From Pratylenchus scribneri (lineage: Eukaryota > Nematoda > Chromadorea > Rhabditida > Pratylenchidae), in the NCBI GenBank assembly GCA_030063045.1, contig JAQSEB010000035.1:682001-746000 (forward strand): a stretch of 64,000 nt of DNA, given 5' to 3'. This document shows positions 42,501 through 57,612 of this stretch, piece after piece (position 1 is the stretch's first letter; every line of letters starts with the position of its first letter). Position numbers and translations under genes: made by a program. Below the pieces are notes generated by a model. That model did no database searches. It saw nothing but the letters and a program-made list of their open reading frames with translations, and was not told where the DNA came from.

Positions 42501-45500
42501 AAAACATTAAAAATTCAAATCCAAAAATCATTTGAAAATTTTTATTATTTTTCAATTCAAAAATTAGATATCCTATTAGTTTGGAAGGGCATAATTTTTA
42601 GGCTAGAAATTAATTCAGAAAATTTACAAGACTAATGAAAAATTGAATGCCCGAAAAATTAGAATTCAGTTCAAAAAATCGATAATCTATTTTATTGATT
42701 TTTAATTCAAAATATAAATTTCTACATAATTTTGTAGGGCATATTCCATATATTGTGAATTAATTTGGCAAATACCAATTCCATAGAAATTTATTGATAA
42801 AAATTTTGAAATTTTCAGAAAATTTTCAAAACATTAAAATTTCAATTGAAAAAATCATTCAGTAATTTTTATCATTTTTAGTTCAAAATCTAGATATCCT
42901 ATTAGTTTGGAAGGGCATAATTTTTAGGCTAGAAATAAATTCCAAAAATTTAAAAGTCTAATGAAAATTTGAATGCCCGAAAAATAAGAATTCAACTCAA
43001 AAAATCAATAATCTATTTTATTGATTTTTAATTCAAAATATAAATTTCTACATAATTTTGTAAGGCATATTCCATATATTGTGAATTAATTTGGGCAAAT
43101 ATAAATTCCAATGAAATTTATTTATCGAAATTTTGAAATTTTCAGAAAAATTTTCAAAACATTAAAAATTCAAATCCAACAATCATTTGAAAATTTTTAT
43201 CATTTTTCAATTCAAAAATTAGATATCCTATTAGTTTGGAAGGGCATAATTTTTAGGCTAGAAATTAATTCCAAAAATTTAAAAGTCTAATGAAAATTTG
43301 AATGCCCGAAAAATAAGAATTCAGTTCAAAAAATCAATAATCTATTTTAATGATTTTTAATTCAAAATATAAATTTCTACATAATTTTGTAGGGCATATT
43401 CCATATATTGTGAATTAATTTGGGCAAATATAAATTCCAATGAAATTTATTTATCGAAATTTTGAAATTTTCAGAAAATTTTCAAAACTTTAAAAATTCA
43501 AATCCAAAAATCATTTGAAAATTTTTATCATTTTTCAATTCAAAAATTAGATATCCTATTAGTTTAGAAGGGCATAATTTATAGGCTAGAAATTAATTCA
43601 GAAAATTTACAAGACTAATGAAAATTTGAATGCCCTAAAAATGAGAATTCAGTGCAAAAAATCGATAATCTATTTTATTGATTTTTAATTCAAAATATAA
43701 ATTTCTACATAATTTTGTAGGGCATATTCTATATATTGTGAATTAATTTGGCAAATAACAATTCCATAGAAATTTATTGATCGAAATTTTGAAATTTTCA
43801 GAAAATTTTCAAAACTTTAAAAATTCAAATCCAAAAATCATTTGAAAATTTTTATTATTTTTCAATTCAAAAATTAGATAATCTATTAGTTTGGAAGGGC
43901 ATAATTTATAGGCTAGAAATAAATTCAGAAAATTTACAAGACTAATGAAAATTTGAATGCCCGAAAAAAGAGAATTCAGTTCAAAAAATCAATAATCTAT
44001 TTTATTGATTTTTAATTCAAAATATAAATTTCTACATAATTTTGTAGGGCATATTCCATATATTGTGAATTAATTTGGCAAATACCAATTCCATAGAAAT
44101 TTAATTGATCGAAATTTTGAAATTTTCAAAAAATTTTCAAAACATTAAAAATTCAAATCCAAAAATCATTTGAAAATTTTTATTATTTTTCAATTCAAAA
44201 ATTAGATATCCTATTAGTTTGGAAGGGCATAATTTATAGGCTAGAAATAAATTCCGAAAATTTACAATGCTAATGAAAAGTTGAATGCCCGAAAAAAGAG
44301 AATTCAGTTCAAAAAATCAATAATCTATTTTATTGATTTTTATATAAATTTCTACATAATTTTGTAGGGTATATTCCATATATTGTGAATTAATTTGGCA
44401 AATACCAATTCCATAGAAATTTAATTGATCGAAATTTTGAAATTTTCAAAAAATTTTCAAAACATTAAAAATTCAAATCCAAAAATCATTTGAAAATTTT
44501 TATTATTTTTCAATTCAAAAATTAGATATCTTATTAGATTGGAAGGGCATAATTTATAGGCTAGAAATAAATTCAGAAAATTTACAAGACTAATGAAAAT
44601 TTGAATGCCCGAAAAATAAGAATTCAGTTCAAAAAATCAATAATCTATTTTATTGATTTTTAATTCAAAATATAAATTTCTACATAATTTTGTAGGGCAT
44701 ATTCCATATATTGTGAATTAATTTGGGCAAATATAAATTCCATAGATATTTATTGATCGAAATTTTGAAATTTTCAGAAAATTTTCAAAACTTTAAAAAT
44801 TCAAATCCAAAAATCATTTGAAAATTTTTATTATTTTTCAATTCAAAAATTAGATAATCTATTAGTTTGGAAGGGCATAATTTATAGGCTAGAAATAAAT
44901 TCCAAAAATTTAAAAGTCTAATGAAAATTTGAATGCCCGAAAAATAAGAATTCAGTTCAAAAAATCAATAATCTATTTTATTGATTTTTAATTCAAAATA
45001 TAAATTTCTACATAATTTTGTAGGGCATATTCCATATATTGTGAATTAATTTGGCAAATACCAATTCCATAGAAATTTATTGATCAAAATTTTGAAATTT
45101 TCAGAAAATTTTCAAAACTTTAAAAATTCTAATCCAAAAATCATTTGAAAATTTTTATTATTTTTCAATTCAAAAATTATATAACCTATTAGTTTAGAAG
45201 GGCATAATTTATAGGCTGGAAATAAATTCAAAAAATTTACAAGGCTAATGAAAATTTGAATGCCCGAAAAATGAGAATTCAGTTCAAAAAATAAATAATC
45301 TATTTTATTGATTTTTAATTCAAAATATAAATTTCTACATAATTTTGTAGGGTATATTCCATATATTGTGAATTAATTTGGGCAAATATAAATTCCAATG
45401 AAATTTATTTATCGAAATTTTGAAATTTTCAGAAAAATTTTCAAAACATTAAAAATTCAAATCCAACAATCATTTGAAAATTTTTATCATTTTTCAATTC

Positions 45501-48500
45501 AAAAATTATATAACCTATTAGTTTAGAAGGGCATAATTTATAGGCTGGAAATAAATTCCAAAAATTTACAAGGCTAATGAAAATTTTAATGCCCGAAAAA
45601 TGAGAATTCAGTTCAAAAAATAAATAATCTATTTTATTGATTTTTAATTCAAAATATAAATTTCTACATAATTTTGTAGGGCATATTCCATATATTGTGA
45701 ATTAATTTGGCAAATACCAATTCCAATGAAATTTATTTATCGAAATTTTGAAATTTTCAGAAAATTTTCAAAACATTAAAAATTCAAATGAAAAAATCAT
45801 TTGAAAATTTTTATTATTTTTCAATTCAAAAATTATATAACCTATTAGTTTAGAAGGGCATAATTTATAGGCTGGAAATAAATTCCAAAAATTTAAAAGT
45901 CTAATGAAAATTTGAATGCCCGAAAAATAAGAATTCAGTTCAAAAAATCAATAATCTATTTTAATGATTTTTAATTCAAAATATAAATTTCTACATAATT
46001 TTGTAGGGCATATTCCATATATTGTGAATTAATTTGGGCAAATATAAATTCCAATGAAATTTATTTATCGAAATTTTGAAATTTTCAGAAAATTTTCAAA
46101 ACTTTAAAAATTCTAATCCAAAAATCATTTGAAAATTTTTATTATTTTTCAATTCAAAAATTATATAACCTATTAGTTTAGAAGGGCATAATTTATAGGC
46201 TGGAAATAAATTCAAAAAATTTACAAGGCTAATGAAAATTTGAATGCCCGAAAAATGAGAATTCAGTTCAAAAAATAAATAATCTATTTTATTGATTTTT
46301 AATTCAAAATATAAATTTCTACATAATTTTGTAAGGCATATTCCATATATTGTGAATTAATTTGGGCAAATATAAATTCCAATGAAATTTATTTATCGAA
46401 ATTTTGAAATTTTCAGAAAAATTTTCAAAACATTAAAAATTCAAATCCAAAAATCATTTGAAAATTTTTATTATTTTTCAATTCAAAAATTAAATATCCT
46501 ATTAGTTTGGAAAGGCATAATTTATAGGCTAGAAATTAATTCAGAAAATTTACAAGACTAATGAAAAATTGTATGCCCGAAAAATTAGAATTCAGTTCAA
46601 AAAAAATCAATAATCTATTTTATTGATTTTTAATTCAAAATATAAATTTCTACATAATTTTGTAGGGCATATATTGTGAATTAATTTGGGCAAATATAAA
46701 TTCCATAAATATATATTGATCGAAATTTTGAAATTTTCAAAAAATTTTCAAAACATTAAAAATTCAAATCCAAAAATCATTTGAAAATTTTTATTATTTT
46801 TCAATTCAAAAATTAGATATCCTATTAGTTTGGAAGGGCATAATTTATAGGCTAGAAATTAATTCAGAAAATTTACAAGACTAATGAAAATTTGAATGCC
46901 CTAAAAATGAGAATTCAGTGCAAAAAATCGATAATCTATTTTATTGATTTTTAATTCAAAATATAAATTTCTACATAATTTTGTAGGGCATATTCTATAT
47001 ATTGTGAATTAATTTGGCAAATACCAATTCCATAGAAATTTATTGATCGAAATTTTGAAATTTTCAGAAAATTTTCAAAACTTTAAAAATTCAAATCCAA
47101 AAATCATTTGAAAATTTTTATTATTTTTCAATTCAAAAATTAGATAATCTATTAGTTTGGAAGGGCATAATTTATAGGCTAGAAATAAATTCAGAAAATT
47201 TACAAGACTAATGAAAATTTGAATGCCCGAAAAAAGAGAATTCAGTTCAAAAAATCAATAATCTATTTTATTGATTTTTAATTCAAAATATAAATTTCTA
47301 CATAATTTTGTAGGGCATATTCCATATATTGTGAATTAATTTGGCAAATACCAATTCCATAGAAATTTAATTGATCGAAATTTTGAAATTTTCAAAAAAT
47401 TTTCAAAACATTAAAAATTCAAATCCAAAAATCATTTGAAAATTTTTATTATTTTTCAATTCAAAAATTAGATATCCTATTAGTTTGGAAGGGCATAATT
47501 TATAGGCTAGAAATAAATTCCGAAAATTTACAATGCTAATGAAAAGTTGAATGCCCGAAAAAAGAGAATTCAGTTCAAAAAATCAATAATCTATTTTATT
47601 GATTTTTATATAAATTTCTACATAATTTTGTAGGGTATATTCCATATATTGTGAATTAATTTGGCAAATACCAATTCCATAGAAATTTAATTGATCGAAA
47701 TTTTGAAATTTTCAAAAAATTTTCAAAACATTAAAAATTCAAATCCAAAAATCATTTGAAAATTTTTATTATTTTTCAATTCAAAAATTAGATATCTTAT
47801 TAGATTGGAAGGGCATAATTTATAGGCTAGAAATAAATTCCAAAAATTTAAAAGTCTAATGAAAATTTGAATGCCCGAAAAATAAGAATTCAGTTCAAAA
47901 AATCAATAATCTATTTTATTGATTTTTAATTCAAAATATAAATTTCTACATAATTTTGTAGGGCATATTCCATATATTGTGAATTAATTTGGCAAATACC
48001 AATTCCATAGAAATTTATTGATCGAAATTTTGAAATTTTCAAAAAATTTTCAAAACATTAAAAATTCAAATCCAAAAATCATTTGAAAATTTTTATTATT
48101 TTTCAATTCAAAAATTAGATATCCTATTAGTTTGGAAGGGCATAATTTATAGGCTAGAAATTAATTCAGAAAATTTACAAGACTAATGAAAATTTGAATG
48201 CCCTAAAAATGAGAATTCAGTGCAAAAAATCGATAATCTATTTTATTGATTTTTAATTCAAAATATAAATTTCTACATAATTTTGTAGGGCATATTCCAT
48301 ATATTGTGAATTAATTTGGGCAAATATAAATTCCAATGAAATTTATTTATCGAAATTTTGAAATTTTCAGAAAATTTTCAAAACTTTAAAAATTCTAATC
48401 CAAAAATCATTTGAAAATTTTTATTATTTTTCAATTCAAAAATTAGATATCCTATTAGTTTGGAAGGGCATAATTTATAGGCTAGAAATTAATTCAGAAA

Positions 48501-51500
48501 ATTTACAAGACTAATGAAAATTTGAATGCCCTAAAAATGAGAATTCAGTGCAAAAAATCGATAATCTATTTTATTGATTTTTAATTCAAAATATAAATTT
48601 CTACATAATTTTGTAGGGCATATTCTATATATTGTGAATTAATTTGGCAAATAACAATTCCATAGAAATTTATTGATCGAAATTTTGAAATTTTCAGAAA
48701 ATTTTCAAAACTTTAAAAATTCAAATCCAAAAATCATTTGAAAATTTTTATTATTTTTCAATTCAAAAATTAGATAATCTATTAGTTTGGAAGGGCATAA
48801 TTTATAGGCTAGAAATAAATTCAGAAAATTTACAAGACTAATGAAAATTTGAATGCCCGAAAAAAGAGAATTCAGTTCAAAAAATCAATAATCTATTTTA
48901 TTGATTTTTAATTCAAAATATAAATTTCTACATAATTTTGTAGGGCATATTCCATATATTGTGAATTAATTTGGCAAATACCAATTCCATAGAAATTTAA
49001 TTGATCGAAATTTTGAAATTTTCAAAAAATTTTCAAAACATTAAAAATTCAAATCCAAAAATCATTTGAAAATTTTTATTATTTTTCAATTCAAAAATTA
49101 GATATCCTATTAGTTTGGAAGGGCATAATTTATAGGCTAGAAATAAATTCCGAAAATTTACAATGCTAATGAAAAGTTGAATGCCCGAAAAAAGAGAATT
49201 CAGTTCAAAAAATCAATAATCTATTTTATTGATTTTTATATAAATTTCTACATAATTTTGTAGGGTATATTCCATATATTGTGAATTAATTTGGCAAATA
49301 CCAATTCCATAGAAATTTAATTGATCGAAATTTTGAAATTTTCAAAAAATTTTCAAAACATTAAAAATTCAAATCCAAAAATCATTTGAAAATTTTTATT
49401 ATTTTTCAATTCAAAAATTAGATATCTTATTAGATTGGAAGGGCATAATTTATAGGCTAGAAATAAATTCAGAAAATTTACAAGACTAATGAAAATTTGA
49501 ATGCCCGAAAAATAAGAATTCAGTTCAAAAAATCAATAATCTATTTTATTGATTTTTAATTCAAAATATAAATTTCTACATAATTTTGTAGGGCATATTC
49601 CATATATTGTGAATTAATTTGGGCAAATATAAATTCCATAGATATTTATTGATCGAAATTTTGAAATTTTCAGAAAATTTTCAAAACTTTAAAAATTCAA
49701 ATCCAAAAATCATTTGAAAATTTTTATTATTTTTCAATTCAAAAATTAGATAATCTATTAGTTTGGAAGGGCATAATTTATAGGCTAGAAATAAATTCCA
49801 AAAATTTAAAAGTCTAATGAAAATTTGAATGCCCGAAAAATAAGAATTCAGTTCAAAAAATCAATAATCTATTTTATTGATTTTTAATTCAAAATATAAA
49901 TTTCTACATAATTTTGTAGGGCATATTCCATATATTGTGAATTAATTTGGCAAATACCAATTCCATAGAAATTTATTGATCGAAATTTTGAAATTTTCAA
50001 AAAATTTTCAAAACATTAAAAATTCAAATCCAAAAATCATTTGAAAATTTTTATTATTTTTCAATTCAAAAATTATATAACCTATTAGTTTAGAAGGGCA
50101 TAATTTATAGGCTGGAAATAAATTCAAAAAATTTACAAGGCTAATGAAAATTTGAATGCCCGAAAAATGAGAATTCAGTTCAAAAAATAAATAATCTATT
50201 TTATTGATTTTTAATTCAAAATATAAATTTCTACATAATTTTGTAGGGTATATTCCATATATTGTGAATTAATTTGGGCAAATATAAATTCCAATGAAAT
50301 TTATTTATCGAAATTTTGAAATTTTCAGAAAAATTTTCAAAACATTAAAAATTCAAATCCAACAATCATTTGAAAATTTTTATCATTTTTCAATTCAAAA
50401 ATTATATAACCTATTAGTTTAGAAGGGCATAATTTATAGGCTGGAAATAAATTCCAAAAATTTAAAAGTCTAATGAAAATTTGAATGCCCGAAAAATAAG
50501 AATTCAACTCAAAAAATCAATTATCTATTTTATTGATTTTTAATTCAAAATATAAATTTCTACATAATTTTGTAGGGCATATTCCATATATTGTGAATTA
50601 ATTTGGCAAATACCAATTCCATAGAAATTTATTGATCAAAATTTTGAAATTTTCAGAAAATTTTCAAAACATTAAAATTTCAAATCCAAAAATCATTTGA
50701 AAATTTTTATCATTTTTCAATTCAAAAATTATATAACCTATTAGTTTAGAAGGGCATAATTTATAGGCTGGAAATAAATTCCAAAAATTTACAAGGCTAA
50801 TGAAAATTTTAATGCCCGAAAAATGAGAATTCAGTTCAAAAAATAAATAATCTATTTTATTGATTTTTAATTCAAAATATAAATTTCTACATAATTTTGT
50901 AGGGCATATTCCATATATTGTGAATTAATTTGGCAAATACCAATTCCAATGAAATTTATTTATCGAAATTTTGAAATTTTCAGAAAATTTTCAAAACATT
51001 AAAAATTCAAATGAAAAAATCATTTGAAAATTTTTATTATTTTTCAATTCAAAAATTATATAACCTATTAGTTTAGAAGGGCATAATTTATAGGCTGGAA
51101 ATAAATTCCAAAAATTTAAAAGTCTAATGAAAATTTGAATGCCCGAAAAATAAGAATTCAGTTCAAAAAATCAATAATCTATTTTAATGATTTTTAATTC
51201 AAAATATAAATTTCTACATAATTTTGTAGGGCATATTCCATATATTGTGAATTAATTTGGGCAAATATAAATTCCAATGAAATTTATTTATCGAAATTTT
51301 GAAATTTTCAGAAAATTTTCAAAACTTTAAAAATTCTAATCCAAAAATCATTTGAAAATTTTTATTATTTTTCAATTCAAAAATTATATAACCTATTAGT
51401 TTAGAAGGGCATAATTTATAGGCTGGAAATAAATTCAAAAAATTTACAAGGCTAATGAAAATTTGAATGCCCGAAAAATGAGAATTCAGTTCAAAAAATA

Positions 51501-54500
51501 AATAATCTATTTTATTGATTTTTAATTCAAAATATAAATTTCTACATAATTTTGTAAGGCATATTCCATATATTGTGAATTAATTTGGGCAAATATAAAT
51601 TCCAATGAAATTTATTTATCGAAATTTTGAAATTTTCAGAAAAATTTTCAAAACATTAAAAATTCAAATCCAACAATCATTTGAAAATTTTTATTATTTT
51701 TCAATTCAAAAATTAAATATCCTATTAGTTTGGAAAGGCATAATTTATAGGCTAGAAATTAATTCAGAAAATTTACAAGACTAATGAAAAATTGTATGCC
51801 CGAAAAATTAGAATTCAGTTCAAAAAAAATCAATAATCTATTTTATTGATTTTTAATTCAAAATATAAATTTCTACATAATTTTGTAGGGCATATATTGT
51901 GAATTAATTTGGGCAAATATAAATTCCATAAATATATATTGATCGAAATTTTGAAATTTTCAAAAAATTTTCAAAACATTAAAAATTCAAATCCAAAAAT
52001 CATTTGAAAATTTTTATTATTTTTCAATTCAAAAATTAGATATCCTATTAGTTTGGAAGGGCATAATTTATAGGCTAGAAATTAATTCAGAAAATTTACA
52101 AGACTAATGAAAATTTGAATGCCCTAAAAATGAGAATTCAGTGCAAAAAATCGATAATCTATTTTATTGATTTTTAATTCAAAATATAAATTTCTACATA
52201 ATTTTGTAGGGCATATTCTATATATTGTGAATTAATTTGGCAAATACCAATTCCATAGAAATTTATTGATCGAAATTTTGAAATTTTCAGAAAATTTTCA
52301 AAACATCAAAAATTCAAATCCAAAAATCATTCAGTAATTTTTATCATTTTCAATTCAAAAATTAGATATCTTATTAGATTTGAAGGGCATAATTTATAGG
52401 ATAGAAATTAATTCAGAAAATTTAAAATGCTAAAGAAAATTTGAATGCCCGAAAAAAGAGAATTCAGTTCAAAAAAAAATAATCTATTTTATTGATTTTT
52501 AATTCAAAATATAAATTTCTACATAATTTTGTAGGGCATATTCCATATATTGTGAATTAATTTGGCAAATACTAATTCCATAAAAATTTATTGATCGAAA
52601 TTTTGAAATTTTCAGAAAATTTTCAAAACTTTAAAAATTCAAATCCAAAAATCATTTGAAAATTTTTATTATTTTTCAATTCAAAAATTATATAACCTAT
52701 TAGTTTAGAAGGGCATAATTTATAGGCTGGAAATAAATTCCAAAAATTTAAAAGTCTAATGAAAATTTGAATGCCCGAAAAATAAGAATTCAACTCAAAA
52801 AATCAATAATCTATTTTATTGATTTTTAATTCAAAATATAAATTTCTACATAATTTTGTAGGGCATATTCCATATATTGTGAATTAATTTGGCAAATACC
52901 AATTCCATAGAAATTTATTGATCAAAATTTTGAAATTTTCAAAAAATTTTCAAAACATTAAAATTTCAAATCCAAAAATCATTTGAAAATTTTTATCATT
53001 TTTCAATTCAAAAATTAGATATCCTATTAGTTTGGAAGGGCATAATTTATAGGCTGGAAATAAATTCCAAAAATTTACAAGGCTAATGAAAATTTTAATG
53101 CCCGAAAAATGAGAATTCAGTTCAAAAAATAAATAATCTATTTTATTGATTTTTAATTCAAAATATAAATTTCTACATAATTTTGTAGGGCATATTCCAT
53201 ATATTGTGAATTAATTTGGCAAATACTAATTCCATAAAAATTTATTGATCGAAATTTTGAAATTTTCAGAAAATTTTCAAAACTTTAAAAATTCAAATCC
53301 AAAAATCATTCAGTAATTTTTATCATTTTTCAATTCAAAAATTAGATATCTTATTAGATTGGAAGGGCATAATTTATAGGCTAGAAATAAATTCCGAAAA
53401 TTTACAATGCTAATGAAAAGTTGAATGCCCGAAAAAAGAGAATTCAGTTCAAAAAATCAATAATCTATTTTATTGATTTTTAATTCAAAATATAAATTTC
53501 TACATAATTTTGTAGGGCATATCCAATATTTTGTGAATTAATTTGGCAAATACCAATTCCATAGAAATTTATTGATCGAAATTTTGAAATTTTCAGAAAA
53601 TTTTCAAAACATCAAAAATTCAAATCCAAAAATCATTCAGTAATTTTTATCATTTTCAATTCAAAAATTAGATATCTTATTAGATTTGAAGGGCATAATT
53701 TATAGGATAGAAATTAATTCAGAAAATTTAAAATGCTAAAGAAAATTTGAATGCCCGAAAAATGAGAATTCAGTTCAAAAAATAAATAATCTATTTTATT
53801 GATTTTTAATTCAAAATATAAATTTCTACATAATTTTGTAGGGCATATTCCATATATTGTGAATTAATTTGGCAAATACTAATTCCATAAAAATTTATTG
53901 ATCGAAATTTTGAAATTTTCAGAAAATTTTCAAAACTTTAAAAATTCAAATCCAAAAATCATTCAGTAATTTTTATCATTTTTCAATTCAAAAATTAGAT
54001 ATCTTATTAGATTGGAAGGGCATAATTTATAGGCTAGAAATAAATTCCGAAAATTTACAATGCTAATGAAAAGTTGAATGCCCGAAAAAAGAGAATTCAG
54101 TTCAAAAAATCAATAATCTATTTTATTGATTTTTAATTCAAAATATAAATTTCTACATAATTTTGTAGGGCATATTCCATATATTGTGAATTAATTTGGC
54201 AAATACCAATTCCATAGAAATTTAATTGATCGAAATTTTGAAATTTTCAAAAAATTTTCAAAACATTAAAAATTCAAATCCAAAAATCATTTGAAAATTT
54301 TTATTATTTTTCAATTCAAAAATTAGATATCCTATTAGTTTGGAAGGGCATAATTTATAGGCTAGAAATAAATTCCGAAAATTTACAATGCTAATGAAAA
54401 GTTGAATGCCCGAAAAAAGAGAATTCAGTTCAAAAAATCAATAATCTATTTTATTGATTTTTATATAAATTTCTACATAATTTTGTAGGGCATATTCCAT

Positions 54501-56440
54501 ATATTGTGAATTAATTTGGCAAATACTAATTCCATAAAAATTTATTGATCGAAATTTTGAAATTTTCAGAAAATTTTCAAAACATCAAAAATTCAAATCC
54601 AAAAATCATTCAGTAATTTTTATCATTTTTCAATTCAAAAATTAGATATCTTATTAGATTGGAAGGGCATAATTTATAGGCTAGAAATAAATTCAGAAAA
54701 TTTACAAGACTAATGAAAATTTGAATGCCCGAAAAATAAGAATTCAGTTCAAAAAATCAATAATCTATTTTATTGATTTTTAATTCAAAATATAAATTTC
54801 TACATAATTTTGTAGGGCATATATTGTGAATTAATTTGGGCAAATATAAATTCCATAAATATATATTGATCGAAATTTTGAAATTTTCAAAAAATTTTCA
54901 AAACATTAAAAATTCAAATGAAAAAATCATTTGAAAATTTTTATTATTTTTCAATTCAAAAATTAGATAATCTATTAGTTTGGAAGGGCATAATTTATAG
55001 GCTAGAAATAAATTCCAAAAATTTAAAAGTCTAATGAAAATTTGAATGCCCGAAAAATAAGAATTCAGTTCAAAAAATCAATAATCTATTTTATTGATTT
55101 TTAATTCAAAATATAAATTTCTACATAATTTTGTAGGGCATATTCCATATATTGTGAATTAATTTGGGCAAATATAAATTCCATAGATATTTATTGATCG
55201 AAATTTTGAAATTTTCAGAAAATTTTCAAAACTTTAAAAATTCAAATCCAAAAATCATTTGAAAATTTTTATTATTTTTCAATTCAAAAATTAGATATCC
55301 TATTAGTTTAAAAGGGCATAATTTATAGGCTAGAAATAAATTCCAAAAATTTACAAGGCTAATGAAAAATTGAATGCCCGAAAAATAAGAATTCAGTTCA
55401 AAAAATCAATAATCTATTTTATTGATTTTTAATTCAAAATATAAATTTCTACATAATTTTGTAGGGCATATTCCATATATTGTGAATTAATTTGGGCAAA
55501 TATAAATTCCATAGATATTTATTGATCGAAATTTTGAAATTTTCAGAAAATTTTCAAAACTTTAAAAATTCAAATCCAAAAATCATTTGAAAATTTTTAT
55601 TATTTTTCAATTCAAAAATTAGATAATCTATTAGTTTGGAAGGGCATAATTTATAGGCTAGAAATAAATTCCAAAAATTTAAAAGTCTAATGAAAATTTG
55701 AATGCCCGAAAAATAAGAATTCAGTTCAAAAAATCAATAATCTATTTTATTGATTTTTAATTCAAAATATAAATTTCTACATAATTTTGTAGGGCATATT
55801 CCATATATTGTGAATTAATTTGGGCAAATATAAATTCCATAGATATTTATTGATCGAAATTTTGAAATTTTCAGAAAATTTTCAAAACTTTAAAAATTCA
55901 AATCCAAAAATCATTTGAAAATTTTTATTATTTTTCAATTCAAAAATTAGATATCCTATTAGTTTAAAAGGGCATAATTTATAGGCTAGAAATAAATTCC
56001 AAAAATTTAAAAGTCTAATGAAAATTTGAATGCCCGAAAAATAAGAATTCAGTTCAAAAAATCAATAATCTATTTTATTGATTTTTAATTCAAAATATAA
56101 ATTTCTACATAATTTTGTAGGGCATATTCCATATATTGTGAATTAATTTGGCAAATACCCATTCCAAAGAAATTTATTGATCAAAATTTTGAAATTTTTA
56201 GAAATTTTTCAAAACATTAAAAATTCAAATCCAAAAATCATTTGAAAATTTTTATTATTTTTCAATTCAAAAATTAGATAACCTATTAGTTTAGAAGGGC
56301 ATAATTTATAGGCTAGAAATAAATTCAGAAAATTTACAAGGCTAATGAAAAGTTGAATGCCCGAAAAATGAGAATTCAGTTCAAAAAATCGATAATCAAT
56401 TTTATTGATTTTTCAATTCAAAATATTAATTTCTTTATAA
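39565..56440 (+). repeat. ~327-bp tandem satellite array, about 52 units
   Basis: Successive GGAAGGGCATAATTTATAGG landmarks end at 39660, 39987, 40314 and 40642 (spacing 327-328), and this continues to ~56300. Each unit also has ATAATTTTGTAGGGCATATT and TATATTGTGAATTAATTTGG. Units differ by point changes and small indels. No genes in any frame. Edges fade at both ends (39530-39600 and 56400-56480). Confidence 0.97.
43652..52140 (+). repeat. Higher-order repeat inside the satellite array
   Basis: The variant GAATTCAGTGCAAAAAATCG occurs at about 43652, 46919, 48220, 48550 and 52141. A deletion variant (GATTTTTATATAAATTTC) starts at 44341, 47607, 49237 and 54462. The shared offsets (about 3267 and 4897 bp, i.e. 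10 and 15 monomers) show that multi-monomer blocks were copied as units. Confidence 0.8.
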
Positions 56441-57059
56441 TTTAATAGGGTATAATTCAATATATTATGAATTAATTTGAGAGACAAAAATTCCAAATTA
56501 TTGATTATAGAATTTTATTTAAATTTTAACAAAATTATCAGATTTAAAATTAAATAATTCAAATCAATATATTGTATTAATTGTTGTAATAAATAAAGTT
56601 AATAATATGGCAAATTATTTTAAATGTGTCTTCAATTTTTAATTTGATTTTTTGCCTTAAAATTCTTATTACTAGATGAATTTTGCAATTTATAATTATG
56701 TCAACAAAAAATTTTTCAAAACTAGGCCAAATATAATTCCCTTTTCCTTTCAATTTATTTTAATACTCATTACTTTAATCATTAAATCGTCTTATAATTT
56801 GATTGATGCCTAAAGTAGAAAATTTGTGAGAATTATCTATGCTGAAAAATGTAACAATTTCGATGGAATTTTAATACTAGAAATTGGAAATGCTTGGAAA
56901 AAATTATTCTAATTAGAATTTTGAACATAAATTTTTCTATTTGCTGGTATACTTCCATTCCATATTACAATATAATTATGAATTTTGCCTAATTCAAGGA
57001 TATTAGCTTGGAGTACACATTTGACCTTTGCCCTTTCCCTTTCATATTGTCCATCTATC
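56441..57059. other. Satellite-to-gene transition, with a partial third SPRY promoter copy
   Basis: AT-rich DNA, then about 56940-57059 resembles the duplicated SPRY promoter block (CCATATTACAATATAATTAT, TTGACCTTTGCCC) but no third gene follows directly. Confidence 0.45.
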
Positions 57060-57612
57060 TCCATTTTTGGTTCTCCGTCCATTCTACATTACAATTTAAG
57101 TCATGAATTTTGTCTCATTCCTAAATATGGGTTTGACCTTGGGCTTAGAGAATAATAAGTTCCCGTTTTGCTCTATCACATTGCCCATCTCCCTCCGTTC
57201 CGTTCCATCCAATCCCCCTCCACGATATAATAAATCTCATTTTTTTTACTAATTAGCCCCATTCATAACACCCTCTTAATAAAATATATAATTCGCCGAA
57301 AAATATTGAAATTATGAAAAGGTGCAAATAATTAAAATGTTTAATTGTTTGTCCTATATTAATAATATATCATATACCATTGAATAGAGGTAGTAAATAC
57401 GCATCAAATTGTATATAATTTGTCAAGATTTTGTCAAAATAAACTGTAATAAACGGTTTAACATTTTCAAGAATTAAAATTTCTTGGCAAACTAAATATT
57501 TTTCTTACAAGTCAAAATTTGAATTTTTTTAAAAAAATAAATTTTATCCACCTTAATCTTCTTTTTCATAGAAAAAAATATTTTTTAATATTTGATCTTC
57601 TCCTTTTTATTC
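57060..57612 (+). promoter_or_regulatory. Upstream region of SPRY gene 1, duplicated at 60770-61492
   Basis: The block with CATTACAATTTAAGTCATG, GACCTTGGGCTTAGAG and TTAGCCCCATTCATAACACC is repeated in the same order before SPRY gene 2 (from ~60770), so the promoter was copied with the gene. Nothing proves which elements act. Confidence 0.55.

Noticed and set aside
39565..56440. CRISPR array
   Set aside because: Units are ~327 bp and similar along their whole length with no unique spacers; this is eukaryotic satellite DNA.
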